Of a stretch of DNA of 64,000 nucleotides, positions 27,417 through 35,836 are shown in pieces (the stretch's first letter is position 1; each line of letters begins with the position of its first letter). Source of the stretch: Hyphomicrobium sp. (lineage in GTDB: Bacteria; Pseudomonadota; Alphaproteobacteria; Rhizobiales; Hyphomicrobiaceae); the NCBI GenBank assembly GCA_016793445.1, contig JAEUME010000016.1, positions 62,001 to 126,000 of the forward strand, given 5' to 3'. The position numbers were made by a program, and so were the translations under genes. The notes beneath the pieces were generated by a model. The model did not search any database, was not told the origin of the DNA, and was given only the letters and a program-made list of their open reading frames with translations.

Positions 27417-28148
27417 TCAGGCGACGGACTTCTCCCTGCTTCGCCCCGCAACCCGATCGATCTCACGGCGCACCGCCGCAACACGGGCTTCGTCTATGAC
27501 CCGCGTGCGTCCACCCTCGCAGAGCGCGCCGCGAAAACCGAGGATATCCGGACCAAGCGCGGAGAGTGGGATGATATCGGACAGGCGTAGCGATCCGGCA
27601 AGGCCAGCGGCCAGGCCATAGCTTCGCGCGATGGAAAGAAAGGCGCGGATGCGATCCTCCCCCATGATCTGGGGCAGCGCGCCTTGCGCCTTGCCTGCGG
27701 TGTCGAGCATCACGCCCATGAACCCGAGCCGCGCCAGATGCGGCACGAGACTGAAATCGGAAACCCTGTCAGCCATCAGCACGGCAAACAGTTTTGCCTC
27801 GCCGAGCTGCGCATTTGCCAGAGCTTCGGCAGCGGCCATGTCGCCCTTGGCGCCATCGAACCCGCACTTGACGATGGCCACGCCGGTCGCCGCAACCTCT
27901 TGGGCCGCGCGCACCCTATGGTCGACCGCCTCGAAGCTGTCGCCGATGGTGGCGCTGACGGGTGCAAGCGCCGAAACGGCCTTTACGATGCTGGCAATCT
28001 CTTCCAGATCGAGCCGGCCAAGCGCACCGGTTGCGGGGTCTTTGCAGTCAATGACGTCCGCACCGGCAGCGAACGCCGTATACGCTTCCTGAGTGTTGGT
28101 GACGCTGGCAAGGAAGGCGGGCGCGCGCCGCAATGTGGCGTTGGGCAT
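27417..28148 (-). CDS. mfnB: (5-formylfuran-3-yl)methyl phosphate synthase
   Basis: Condenses two glyceraldehyde-3-phosphate molecules into the furan ring of methanofuran. The 243-residue TIM barrel has VIDCKDPATGALGRL near residue 33, with the conserved Lys, then SATIGD, VKCGFDGAKGD and a C-terminal GLAGSLRLSDI phosphate site. This matches the DUF556/MfnB family. It opens the cofactor-synthesis part of the operon, 54 bases after the ABC ATPase gene. Confidence 0.9.
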   Translation of the reverse strand: MPNATLRRAPAFLASVTNTQEAYTAFAAGADVIDCKDPATGALGRLDLEEIASIVKAVSALAPVSATIGDSFEAVDHRVRAAQEVAATGVAIVKCGFDGAKGDMAAAEALANAQLGEAKLFAVLMADRVSDFSLVPHLARLGFMGVMLDTAGKAQGALPQIMGEDRIRAFLSIARSYGLAAGLAGSLRLSDIIPLSALGPDILGFRGALCEGGRTRVIDEARVAAVRREIDRVAGRSREKSVA

Positions 28149-28201
28149 CGATGGAAACCTTGATAGAGGCCCGCTCAGCGCCGGGTCAGCGAAAAGCAGG
28201 T

Positions 28202-28978
28202 TCAGCCAGTGCCGAACACCCGCATCTGCTCGGCTAGGATGGCCGTTCTGTCCCTGCGCTGCTCGGGCGTGAGCTGCACCGGAACGTCATCTATGACACT
28301 GGCCTTTCCGGGCGACAGGCGCAAGATGCGGGTGCCGAGTTGTATTGCCTCGGCCCGGTCATGGGTCACGAAAATCACCGTCGTGGGCTGGCGGCCGATC
28401 AACTCCAGCAGGAGCTGACGCAGGCTCTGAGCGGTCGGATCGTCCAGAGACACGAACGGCTCATCCATGAGCAGGATCTGGGGCTCCACGATGAAACCCC
28501 TGGCCAGGGACGCGCGGCGCTGCATCCCGAGCGAAATGCGCTCCGGGTATGCATTGGCGGCTTCCGTCAGCCCCACGCGCTCCAGCATGTCGGGGATGCG
28601 GGCCACGCGCGGATCACCCTCCGGCAGGGCAAGCGCGATGTTCTCATAGACCGTGCGCCAAGGCAGCAGGCGGGGGGACTGGAAAATGAAAGTCATCTGA
28701 TCGCGCGCAGCGCCCAGATCTATGGAGCCTTCGAAATCCTTGTCGAGCCCGGCGATGATATTGAGCAGCGTGCTCTTGCCACAGCCGGACGGCCCCGTCA
28801 GCACGACGAACTCGCGCGGTGCCACCTCAAACGAGACGTTGCTCAAGACGAGCTGCGCATCGCGGTCGGCTAGAGCGGGAAAGATCTTGCGTTCGACGTT
28901 GACGCGGATCTTGTCGTCGCCTGCCGTGTTAACGCTGGCGCCGCGCCAGTCGCCCTTCTCACGCATCAGCGCCGCCAT
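28202..28978 (-). CDS. ABC transporter ATP-binding protein (SsuB/TauB type)
   Basis: The energy-coupling subunit of an importer. It has Walker A GPSGCGKST, Q-loop FIFQSPRLLPW, a signature-like SLGMQRRASLARG in place of LSGGQ, Walker B ILLMDEPF and a switch His in FVTHDRAEA. Its 258 residues and motifs match the nitrate/sulfonate/taurine family. It overlaps the permease gene by 13 bases. The substrate is unknown, and its position directly upstream of mfnB suggests a link to C1-cofactor synthesis. Confidence 0.9.
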   Translation of the reverse strand: MAALMREKGDWRGASVNTAGDDKIRVNVERKIFPALADRDAQLVLSNVSFEVAPREFVVLTGPSGCGKSTLLNIIAGLDKDFEGSIDLGAARDQMTFIFQSPRLLPWRTVYENIALALPEGDPRVARIPDMLERVGLTEAANAYPERISLGMQRRASLARGFIVEPQILLMDEPFVSLDDPTAQSLRQLLLELIGRQPTTVIFVTHDRAEAIQLGTRILRLSPGKASVIDDVPVQLTPEQRRDRTAILAEQMRVFGTG

Positions 28979-29781
28979 TTGTTCACCTTTGCCTGGATCG
29001 GCTGGAGAATGGTGAGCTCGATGATCTGAACGATCACGATGAAGGCCAGCGCATAGGCGAGAATGGTGGTCACATCGAAGCTGCCGAATGCGATGTAGAT
29101 CTGATAGCCCACGCCCCGGCCGCTGCCGCCCAGCGCTTCAACCACCAGCACGATCTTCCACACCAGGGCCAAGCCGGCGCGCGCGGCCGCCGCGAAGAAG
29201 GGCGCCAGCTGGGGCAGAATCACATGGCGGAAGGTGCGCCATGAACCGAACTTGTAGACCTGCGCCATCTCGGCCAGATCGCGCGACAGGCTGCGGGCGC
29301 CTTCGCGCATGGTGACAGCCACGTTGGGGATCTGGTTGATCGCAACGGCGACGACCGCTGCAGTGCCGTTCATGCCGAGCCAGACGTAGCTCAAGGTGAT
29401 CGTCACCAGCGCGGGCAGATTCAAAACGAGGATGAGCCAGGTGTCGAAAAAGCGATCCGCCGTTTTGAAGCGGCCAAGAAGCATGCCGATCGCGCCGCCG
29501 ATGAACATGGCGATGGTGAAAGCCATGACCACGCGCAGCAGGGTTGCGCCCACATGCGTGAAGAGCGCGCCGTTGAGTGCTTCGTGCCTGAGCACTTCGA
29601 AAACCGCCGCGGGTGTAGGAAAGTAACGGCTTTGCGCCAACTCGGCGCTGACGTGCCACAAGAGCCCCAGCGTTGCCAGAGACGCCACCGCCCAGCCCAG
29701 ACGCTCCAGTCCGGCGTGCGGGGCCCTCAACCGGTTAACCCGTGTGGGTGTGGAATAGGTTTGGGTCAAAACGGGTGCCAT
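28966..29781 (-). CDS. ABC transporter permease (SsuC/TauC type)
   Basis: Inner-membrane subunit with about six hydrophobic segments in 271 residues. The coupling-helix region reads MREGARSLSRDLAEMAQVYKF followed by RHVILPQLAPFFAAA, the EAA-like loop of SsuC/TauC permeases. The gene overlaps the end of the binding-protein gene by 47 bases, which suggests tight translational coupling. Confidence 0.9.
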   Translation of the reverse strand: MAPVLTQTYSTPTRVNRLRAPHAGLERLGWAVASLATLGLLWHVSAELAQSRYFPTPAAVFEVLRHEALNGALFTHVGATLLRVVMAFTIAMFIGGAIGMLLGRFKTADRFFDTWLILVLNLPALVTITLSYVWLGMNGTAAVVAVAINQIPNVAVTMREGARSLSRDLAEMAQVYKFGSWRTFRHVILPQLAPFFAAAARAGLALVWKIVLVVEALGGSGRGVGYQIYIAFGSFDVTTILAYALAFIVIVQIIELTILQPIQAKVNKWRR

Positions 29782-30718
29782 CGCCTACGAGTTCCGAATC
29801 TCCAAGATCAATGAGGAGTTGCGTCAGTTTGCCGGCCGAGTCGGTTTCCGCTTTGGTCCACGGTCCGGGCACGCCGGACCGGAAATACTCCCTGAGCGCA
29901 GCGAATTCCGCGTCGTTGACCGGCTTCACCAGCGGCTTGATCCGTTCCCACGCTTCATCCGAGGTGGCAAGTAGCTTGTTGGCGTCGGAAACCGCCGCCA
30001 GGAGTGGCTCGACCGATACGCCGTTAGCCTGAACGTCCTTCTGCGACCACACAAAGCCGACGAGCGGCGGGACAGGAGAGATGTCCAACGCCTTGATGAT
30101 ATCGTCGACCGTCAACAACTGCCGCGCGCCTTCTGTCGTCAGCCGCGCCGCATAGGTCCAGAAATTGAGGCATGCATCGAGGCGCCCGTTGCGGAACTCC
30201 TCGGTAATAAGAGGTGGCGCGCCATAAACCGGGTGGGAAATCTTCTCCAGATCCTTGCCGAGCAGCTTCATGCCGTAGGCGCGCAACAGCACCCAGCTCT
30301 TGTCGATGCTGGTGCCCGCAATGCCCAGGCGCTTGCCTTCCAGATCAGCCAGGGTCTTGATTGAGCTATCTTTGGGAACCAGGAGGCTGCCGAGGGCGGA
30401 GGAATAGGGAGAAAACTTCAGATCGTTCCCCTTGGCCCGCAGCCGCAGCGCCCACGTCCAGTCCGTGACGATGACATCGGCTTCTCCCGCCAGAAGCGCC
30501 ACCGGACCGGCCTGATTATTTGCCACCTCGACGACCTTGAGATCGAGATCGTTTTTCTTGTCGAGCCCATAAAGCCTGATCGTCTCGATCAGCCAGCTTA
30601 CGGTTCCGTACTTCACCGATGTCAAACGCACCGTGCTGGCCGCACGCGCGCTTATCGGAGCAAGCGCAAACGCTAGGACGCCAGCCCCCACGCGGAGCGC
30701 TTGTCGCCTATCGTGCAT
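29735..30718 (-). CDS. ABC transporter substrate-binding protein (NMT1/SsuA-like)
   Basis: A periplasmic binding protein. Residues 1-26 look like a signal peptide with paired arginines (HDRRQALR, a possible Tat signal). TVRLTSVKYGTVSWLIETI and GEADVIVTDWTW are typical of the SsuA/TauA/NMT1-THI5 family, whose members bind sulfonates, nitrate or thiamine precursors. ATG at 30718 overlaps the preceding stop as ATGA. The ligand cannot be read from sequence. Operon context suggests a cofactor precursor or metal-related ligand, which is speculation. Confidence 0.87.
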   Translation of the reverse strand: MHDRRQALRVGAGVLAFALAPISARAASTVRLTSVKYGTVSWLIETIRLYGLDKKNDLDLKVVEVANNQAGPVALLAGEADVIVTDWTWALRLRAKGNDLKFSPYSSALGSLLVPKDSSIKTLADLEGKRLGIAGTSIDKSWVLLRAYGMKLLGKDLEKISHPVYGAPPLITEEFRNGRLDACLNFWTYAARLTTEGARQLLTVDDIIKALDISPVPPLVGFVWSQKDVQANGVSVEPLLAAVSDANKLLATSDEAWERIKPLVKPVNDAEFAALREYFRSGVPGPWTKAETDSAGKLTQLLIDLGDSELVGDGTRFDPNLFHTHTG

Positions 30719-31239
30719 CAATTCTTCTTCTCCTCGGCATTAAACCTGTTTCGCCACAGCCAGCGAATACCGTGCAGCCAAAGCTCATCGGTATTGCCGC
30801 GGACTTCCGCCGACATCGCCTTCGTGACCTTTCCGGAGGCGACATCCCTCACGAATAGCTGAATACTAATCAGCGCATCCGACCATTTATCGACGAAACC
30901 CGTTACCGCAATGTCCGCGCCCGCCTTCTGGGCGATCGTAACTTCGCACCCGTCGCAGTTGTTCAGCGGCGCGGCCATTTCGATCTCAGATGCAAAAGGC
31001 GCCATATCGACCAGCTCATACCTGTCGTCTTTCTGCAGGAGGACGCGCAGCTCCTCGGCGACAAGCTTGACCCGGCCCAGATCCTCCTCCTTGAGCTGTG
31101 GAACGATCTCGCCTTCCTGCTCCACATCGCGCAGGTCGAATGGGAAGACCGCTACCTTTGTTGCTGACGAGGCCGCAGACACCGGCAGGACCGCGAGCAT
31201 GACGGCTAGGCAGAAGATCAGATAGCGAGGCATTCTCAA
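30718..31239 (-). CDS. Exported DUF3280-type protein
   Basis: A 173-residue protein with a signal peptide (about 1-26, ending SAASSA) and the core VAVFPFDLRD, KKDDRYELVDM, NNCDGCEVTIAQKAGADIAV and IQLFVRDVASGKV. It resembles DUF3280/DUF2380 proteins seen next to quinoprotein dehydrogenase genes in methylotrophs. The fold is reminiscent of periplasmic curli- or TolB-N-like domains. It heads the leftward operon. Two Cys in NCDGC could bind a metal or form a disulfide. Function unknown. Confidence 0.75.
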   Translation of the reverse strand: MRMPRYLIFCLAVMLAVLPVSAASSATKVAVFPFDLRDVEQEGEIVPQLKEEDLGRVKLVAEELRVLLQKDDRYELVDMAPFASEIEMAAPLNNCDGCEVTIAQKAGADIAVTGFVDKWSDALISIQLFVRDVASGKVTKAMSAEVRGNTDELWLHGIRWLWRNRFNAEEKKN

Positions 31240-31491
31240 CCATGACTTTCAAATTCGGACACGCTCGGGCCAACTCAAGAGATCAAATGGGCTCTAGCGT
31301 TAGGTGCATTACGGCGTAGGCGGTTTGCAAGGTCCAGCCTATTCGTTTCGTACGCACGAACGGTCACAAAACCGCGAGTAGTTCGCCCGTCCCTTGACAA
31401 CGCGCCACATGCCCCCCTTTTACACAATAAGCAACACAGTAACATTTTGAGCTCGCGGGAAAAGCGCGGGATTTCGGGTTAAAGCGGGCGG
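31240..31491. promoter_or_regulatory. Divergent intergenic region between cofactor/ABC operon and quinoprotein transport operon
   Basis: About 250 bases that must carry the promoters of two long divergent operons: the cofactor operon to the left and the quinoprotein-linked transport operon to the right. An AT-rich patch at 31415-31450 is a plausible promoter core. No strong palindrome is seen. A shared regulator for both operons is an inference. Confidence 0.45.
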
Positions 31492-32805
31492 ATGATGATA
31501 CGCGATGTAGTTCAATTTTGGCAGCGCACACGTCTTCGCCCTGCTTTCATCGGCACAGCTTGCATTTCCGCCATTCTCGCGACAGGCCCGCTGCTTCTCG
31601 GACCCGCACACGCTCAGGAAACGCCCAGTACACAGGCCCCCACCGCCGCTGAAACCGCCAACGCGGTCCCTTCTGACATTCAGCAGCTTCCAATTCTCTA
31701 CCTGAAACAGCTGCGAGACAAGAACCCGCCGCTGTCCCTCCTCGATCTATCGCCCGCAGACGATGGTGTGGCGGGCGCTAAGCTTGGTATCGCCGATAAC
31801 AATACGACCGGGAAATTTACTAAACAGAATTTCACGCTCGACGTGGTCGAGAGCGCAAATGTGGATGACCTCATCAAGGCCGCGCTGGAAAAGGGTACGG
31901 CTGGCTCAGGCTTCATCGCCGCCGACATGGAGCCGGACGCCCTATTGAAGCTGGCCGATGCGCTTGCAGGCAAGGATGCCGTCATCATGAACGTCGGCAA
32001 TGCCGACGACAGCATTCGCGAGGAGAACTGCCGCGCCAACGTGCTGCATATTGCACCGGCCCGATCCATGCTCGCCGATGCACTCGGGCAGTATCTCGCC
32101 TGGAAACGCTGGAACAACTGGTTCCTCATCGTTGGCCCGCAACCGGAAGACAAATTATATGCTGAAGCGCTGAAGCGGACCGCCAAACGTTTCGGATCCA
32201 AGATCGTCGAGGAACGGGAATTTAAATACGAGCCTGGCAGCCGCCGCGCCGATGGTGGATTTGAGCAGGTTCAGCAGCAGATCCCTGGCTTCACGCAAGG
32301 CGCCAAAGAGCACGACGTCGTCATGGTCTCCGACGAAGGCTCTTTGTTTGGCGAATATATCCCCTATCGCACCTGGTCGCCGCGCCCGGTGACCGGCACC
32401 GCGGGCCTCGTGGCATCGAGCTGGCATCCGGCACTCGAGCTTTGGGGTGGCACGCAATTCCAGAATCGCTTCAAGCGCCTGGCAAACCGCATCATGCGTC
32501 CCCTGGACTATGACGCGTGGCTTGCCATGCGCGTCGTCGGTGAGGCGGCAACCCGCACCAAGTCAGACAAGTTCGCCGATCTCAACAAGTACGTCCACAC
32601 GCCGGAGTTCGAGGTCGCGGCCTTCAAAGGCATGAAGACGACATTCCGTTCCTGGAACGGCCAGTTGCGCCAGCCCCTCCTCGTTTCCACGCCGAAAATG
32701 CTCGTCTCGGTCTCCCCTCAGCCAGGCTTTCTGCACCAGACTTCGGTGCTCGATACGCTGGGCTACGACAAGCCGGAAACCAAATGCAAAGCCTATGCGA
32801 AGTAG
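31492..32805 (+). CDS. Periplasmic ABC substrate-binding protein of the PQQ-dehydrogenase-linked transport system (LutA-like)
   Basis: A 437-residue exported protein (signal peptide about 1-41, ending AHA) with the fold of branched-chain amino-acid-type binding proteins. It has QQLPILYLKQLRDK, RSMLADALGQYLAWKRWNNW and FGEYIPYRTWSPRPVTGTAG. It matches the family annotated as ABC substrate-binding protein of the PQQ-dependent alcohol dehydrogenase system. In Methylorubrum extorquens the similar lut system is needed for lanthanide uptake, so a lanthanide role is plausible here. It is first in a five-gene operon. Confidence 0.85.
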   Translation: MMIRDVVQFWQRTRLRPAFIGTACISAILATGPLLLGPAHAQETPSTQAPTAAETANAVPSDIQQLPILYLKQLRDKNPPLSLLDLSPADDGVAGAKLGIADNNTTGKFTKQNFTLDVVESANVDDLIKAALEKGTAGSGFIAADMEPDALLKLADALAGKDAVIMNVGNADDSIREENCRANVLHIAPARSMLADALGQYLAWKRWNNWFLIVGPQPEDKLYAEALKRTAKRFGSKIVEEREFKYEPGSRRADGGFEQVQQQIPGFTQGAKEHDVVMVSDEGSLFGEYIPYRTWSPRPVTGTAGLVASSWHPALELWGGTQFQNRFKRLANRIMRPLDYDAWLAMRVVGEAATRTKSDKFADLNKYVHTPEFEVAAFKGMKTTFRSWNGQLRQPLLVSTPKMLVSVSPQPGFLHQTSVLDTLGYDKPETKCKAYAK

Positions 32806-32905
32806 CCGGCGCCAATGCATCTCACGTCGTATGGCGCTGACGCCGAGAGGTTCAGCGCTTCATTTTCAAGACGCCGGTAACCGGCTTCCACCTGGAGAAA
32901 TCAGA

Positions 32906-33889
32906 ATGTCCACCACGAAGTCCTTGTATGCCTCCCTGGCCTCCTTGGCGGCGGTCACCGCAGCCTCATCGCACGCCAGCGCTTACACGGCCTACGTCAC
33001 GAACGAAAAGGACAACACTGTCAGCGTCATCGACAGCGAAAAGCAGGAGGTCATCAAGACCTTCAAGGTGGGACAGCGTCCGCGCGGCGTTATCATGTCG
33101 AAAGACCACAATTGGCTGATCATCTGCGCCAGTGATGACAACATCATTCAGGTCTATGATGCAAAGACCTACGAGTTCGTGAAAACGCTGCCTTCAGGTC
33201 CTGATCCGGAACTGCTGATCCTGCATCCCGATGGCAAGAGACTTTACGTCGCCAATGAGGACGACAACCTCGTTACCGTTGTCGACATCGAGAAGGGCAC
33301 CGTCATTTCGGACATTCCCGTGGGCGTTGAGCCTGAGGGCATGGGCATGAGCCCCGACGGCAAGGTGTTGGTCAACACCTCCGAGACGACCAACATGGCC
33401 CACTTCATCGATACCGAGACCCACAAGACCTTCGACAACGTGCTGGTCGACAGCCGTCCGCGCGTCGCCATATTCAATCACGACGGCACACAGCTTTGGG
33501 TCTCCTCGGAGATCGGCGGCACGGTGACGGTTCTCAACCCGGCCGATCGCAAGCAGATCGCGAAAATCTCGTTCGAGATTCCCGGCATCGCCAAGGAGGC
33601 CATTCAGCCCGTCGGCATCCGCCTCACCCAGGACGGCAAAAAGGCGTTCGTCGCCCTTGGGCCGGCAAACCGCGTCGCGGTTATCGACGTCGCGACGTTC
33701 AAAGTCGAGAAGTACATTCTTGTGGGCCAGCGCGTCTGGCAGATGTACCTCACTCCCGATGACAAGATGCTCTATACGACGAACGGCACCTCCAACGATG
33801 TCACGGTCGTTGATGTGGAGAACCTCAAGGCAATCAAATCGATCAAGGTTGGCCGCTATCCTTGGGGCGTGGTCATCGGCAACAACTAA
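32906..33889 (+). CDS. PQQ-dependent catabolism-associated beta-propeller protein (LutD-like)
   Basis: A periplasmic seven-bladed YVTN-type propeller of 327 residues. After a signal peptide (about 1-25), repeated units such as YVTNEKDNTVSVIDSEKQ, LYVANEDDNLVTVVDIEKG and LYTTNGTSNDVTVVDVE are spaced by about 42 residues. ATG at 32906 was chosen over upstream frames because it begins the signal peptide. The family occurs next to PQQ dehydrogenases and in the lanthanide-uptake cluster of Methylorubrum. Its role could be binding of metal or cofactor. Confidence 0.87.
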   Translation: MSTTKSLYASLASLAAVTAASSHASAYTAYVTNEKDNTVSVIDSEKQEVIKTFKVGQRPRGVIMSKDHNWLIICASDDNIIQVYDAKTYEFVKTLPSGPDPELLILHPDGKRLYVANEDDNLVTVVDIEKGTVISDIPVGVEPEGMGMSPDGKVLVNTSETTNMAHFIDTETHKTFDNVLVDSRPRVAIFNHDGTQLWVSSEIGGTVTVLNPADRKQIAKISFEIPGIAKEAIQPVGIRLTQDGKKAFVALGPANRVAVIDVATFKVEKYILVGQRVWQMYLTPDDKMLYTTNGTSNDVTVVDVENLKAIKSIKVGRYPWGVVIGNN

Positions 33890-33890
33890 G

Positions 33891-33931
33891 TGCTTCCGGA
33901 AAAGTGGGAACCGGTTTTCCGATAAGAAGCA
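33891..33931. repeat. Intergenic palindromic repeat (Rhizobiales type)
   Basis: TGCTTC and GGAAAA on the left mirror TTTTCC and GAAGCA on the right, around GTGGGAACCGG. It begins two bases after the propeller stop. The pattern GGAAAAGTGGGAACCGGTTTT is a recurrent intergenic element in this order. It may fold in the mRNA of this operon. Confidence 0.72.
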
Positions 33932-33946
33932 CGACAAACAAAACCC

Positions 33947-33987
33947 TAGAGCCGTTCCGTTATTCTATCAAAACCGGAACGGCTCTA
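33947..33987. repeat. 12-base perfect inverted repeat
   Basis: TAGAGCCGTTCC (33947-33958) pairs perfectly with GGAACGGCTCTA (33976-33987) around a 17-base AT-rich loop. No T-run follows, so it is not a classic terminator. It could stabilise the upstream mRNA or be a mobile palindrome. Confidence 0.7.
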
Positions 33988-34035
33988 GAACGCGGCAAGC
34001 TCAACGGCGCATGCGTAAAAGGTAAAGCGACGCTC

Positions 34036-34809
34036 ATGACGACAATTGCCACACATCCGGAGGCCACGACACCGGCGCTTGTTGTGCGCGGTGTTAGCCA
34101 TGCTTTCGGTGACAAGAAGGTGTTGGACAACGTGTCTCTCACCGTCGAGCAGGGCAAGTTCGTGATGCTCCTGGGGCTCAACGGCGCGGGAAAGTCGACG
34201 CTATTTTCGCTGGTGACCCGTCTTTACGACAACGTCTCGGGAGAAATTCTGATCCGCGGCTTCGACGTGCGCCGGAAACCGACAGCGGCCCTCCAGCGGC
34301 TGGGCGTCGTCTTTCAGAGCCGCACGCTCGACAGTGATCTCAGCCTTCTTCAGAACCTGAAGTATCACGCAGCCTTGCATGGCATGAGCACTCGGCTGGC
34401 AACCGAGCGCGCCATGCAGGCGCTCGAAATCGTCGGACTGGCCGACCGCGCCGGAGAGAAGATCCGCGCCATGTCGGGCGGACAGGCCCGCCGCGTGGAA
34501 ATTGCCCGATCGCTGATGCACAAGCCGGACCTGCTCCTCCTCGACGAGGCTACCGTCGGTCTCGATGTAGGATCGCGCGAAAGTGTGATCGGTATTGTGC
34601 GTGACCTGGTCGCCAAACAAGGTCTTGGTGTGCTATGGGCGACCCATCTCATGGACGAAGTGCGCGCCAGCGATCTCGTCGTGGTGCTGCACAAGGGGAA
34701 AGTCCTTTACAACGGCAGCGTGCCGGACTTCCTGAAAACGACAAATACCGGCACCGTCGGCGCGGCTTTCCGCGTCATAACCGGTTCATCCGCCGAGGAG
34801 GCCGCCTGA
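34036..34809 (+). CDS. ABC transporter ATP-binding protein of the PQQ-dehydrogenase-linked system (LutE-like)
   Basis: A 257-residue ATPase with Walker A GLNGAGKST, Q-loop VVFQSRTLDSDLS, signature MSGGQARRVEIARSL, Walker B LLLLDEAT and H-loop WATHLMDEV. This is the type that works with ABC-2 permeases. ATG at 34036 opens the domain, and its stop overlaps the permease start (ATGA). The same set is found next to PQQ dehydrogenases and in the lut lanthanide system. Import versus export is not settled by the motifs. Confidence 0.88.
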   Translation: MTTIATHPEATTPALVVRGVSHAFGDKKVLDNVSLTVEQGKFVMLLGLNGAGKSTLFSLVTRLYDNVSGEILIRGFDVRRKPTAALQRLGVVFQSRTLDSDLSLLQNLKYHAALHGMSTRLATERAMQALEIVGLADRAGEKIRAMSGGQARRVEIARSLMHKPDLLLLDEATVGLDVGSRESVIGIVRDLVAKQGLGVLWATHLMDEVRASDLVVVLHKGKVLYNGSVPDFLKTTNTGTVGAAFRVITGSSAEEAA

Positions 34810-35825
34810 TGAACGCCAACGCGCCAGCCGTTACGAGCGCGGCGACACGTGTCCCCATCGGTGCGGCCGGACACGAGGAGCCGCGCGGCCTCGGCTTGGT
34901 CAATTATTTCGCCTGCTTCCGCGGCATCGTGTGGCGCGAGGTGCTGCGCTATCTTCATCAACGCGAGCGCTTCTTCTCGGCCCTCGTGCGCCCCATGATC
35001 TGGCTGTTCATATTTGCCGCCGGCTTCCGCCAGACGTTGGGCGTGTCGATCATTCCACCCTATCAATCCTACGTTCTTTATGAAGAGTTCATCATGCCGG
35101 GGCTCATCGGCATGATCTTGTTGTTCAACGCCATGCAGTCGTCCCTCTCGATGGTCTACGATCGCGAGACGGGCGCCATGCGAACACTGCTCGTCAGTCC
35201 GTTCCCACGCTCGTTCCTGCTGCTCTCGAAGCTTCTGGGAGGCGTCTGCGTCGCGCTCTTGCAGGTTTATGCCTTCCTGCTCGTCGCCTATTTCTGGGAA
35301 ATCACACCAGGAACGTTCCAGGACGTGTCGTTATTCACGATGTTCGATCCGGCGCCTTGGTTCTCGGGAGGCGGCATCTCCGAACCCATCATCACGCCGC
35401 TCTTTTCGGTGCCTGGGTGGGCGCAGCCTTTCGCCGGATATATCACCGTGGTGCCCGCGCTCATCCTCGCCGGCCTGATGCTCGGGTCTCTCGCGCTGTT
35501 CATGTCGTCGGTCATCAAGCAGCTTGAGAATTTCGCAGGCGTGATGAACTTCGTCATCTTTCCGATGTTTTTTGCGTCCAGCGCCCTCTATCCCTTGTGG
35601 CGGATCCGGGAGGCGAGCCCGCTGTTATACGAAATCTGCCGCCTCAATCCCTTCACCTATGGGGTGGAGCTTATCCGTTTCGGCTTTTACGGTCAGATCG
35701 ATACCGTGTCCCTGCTGGTGGTAACCGCGTGCACGATCGTGTTCCTGGCCGCCGCCGTATTCGCCTATAACCCATCCAAAGGCCTGATCGCGCGCCGCGG
35801 CGGGCCAGGGGGTTCAGCAGCTTGA
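34809..35825 (+). CDS. ABC-2 type permease of the PQQ-dehydrogenase-linked system (LutF-like)
   Basis: A 338-residue inner-membrane protein with about six hydrophobic segments and the ABC-2 core MPGLIGMILLFNAMQSSLSM, YDRETGAMRTLLVSPFPR and NFVIFPMFFASSALYPLW. It starts by ATGA overlap with the ATPase gene and is followed immediately by an exported protein. An ABC-2 (usually exporter-type) permease together with a periplasmic binding protein is an unusual combination, shared with the lut-type systems. Confidence 0.88.
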   Translation: MNANAPAVTSAATRVPIGAAGHEEPRGLGLVNYFACFRGIVWREVLRYLHQRERFFSALVRPMIWLFIFAAGFRQTLGVSIIPPYQSYVLYEEFIMPGLIGMILLFNAMQSSLSMVYDRETGAMRTLLVSPFPRSFLLLSKLLGGVCVALLQVYAFLLVAYFWEITPGTFQDVSLFTMFDPAPWFSGGGISEPIITPLFSVPGWAQPFAGYITVVPALILAGLMLGSLALFMSSVIKQLENFAGVMNFVIFPMFFASSALYPLWRIREASPLLYEICRLNPFTYGVELIRFGFYGQIDTVSLLVVTACTIVFLAAAVFAYNPSKGLIARRGGPGGSAA

Positions 35826-35836
35826 AAGTTCGTGCG

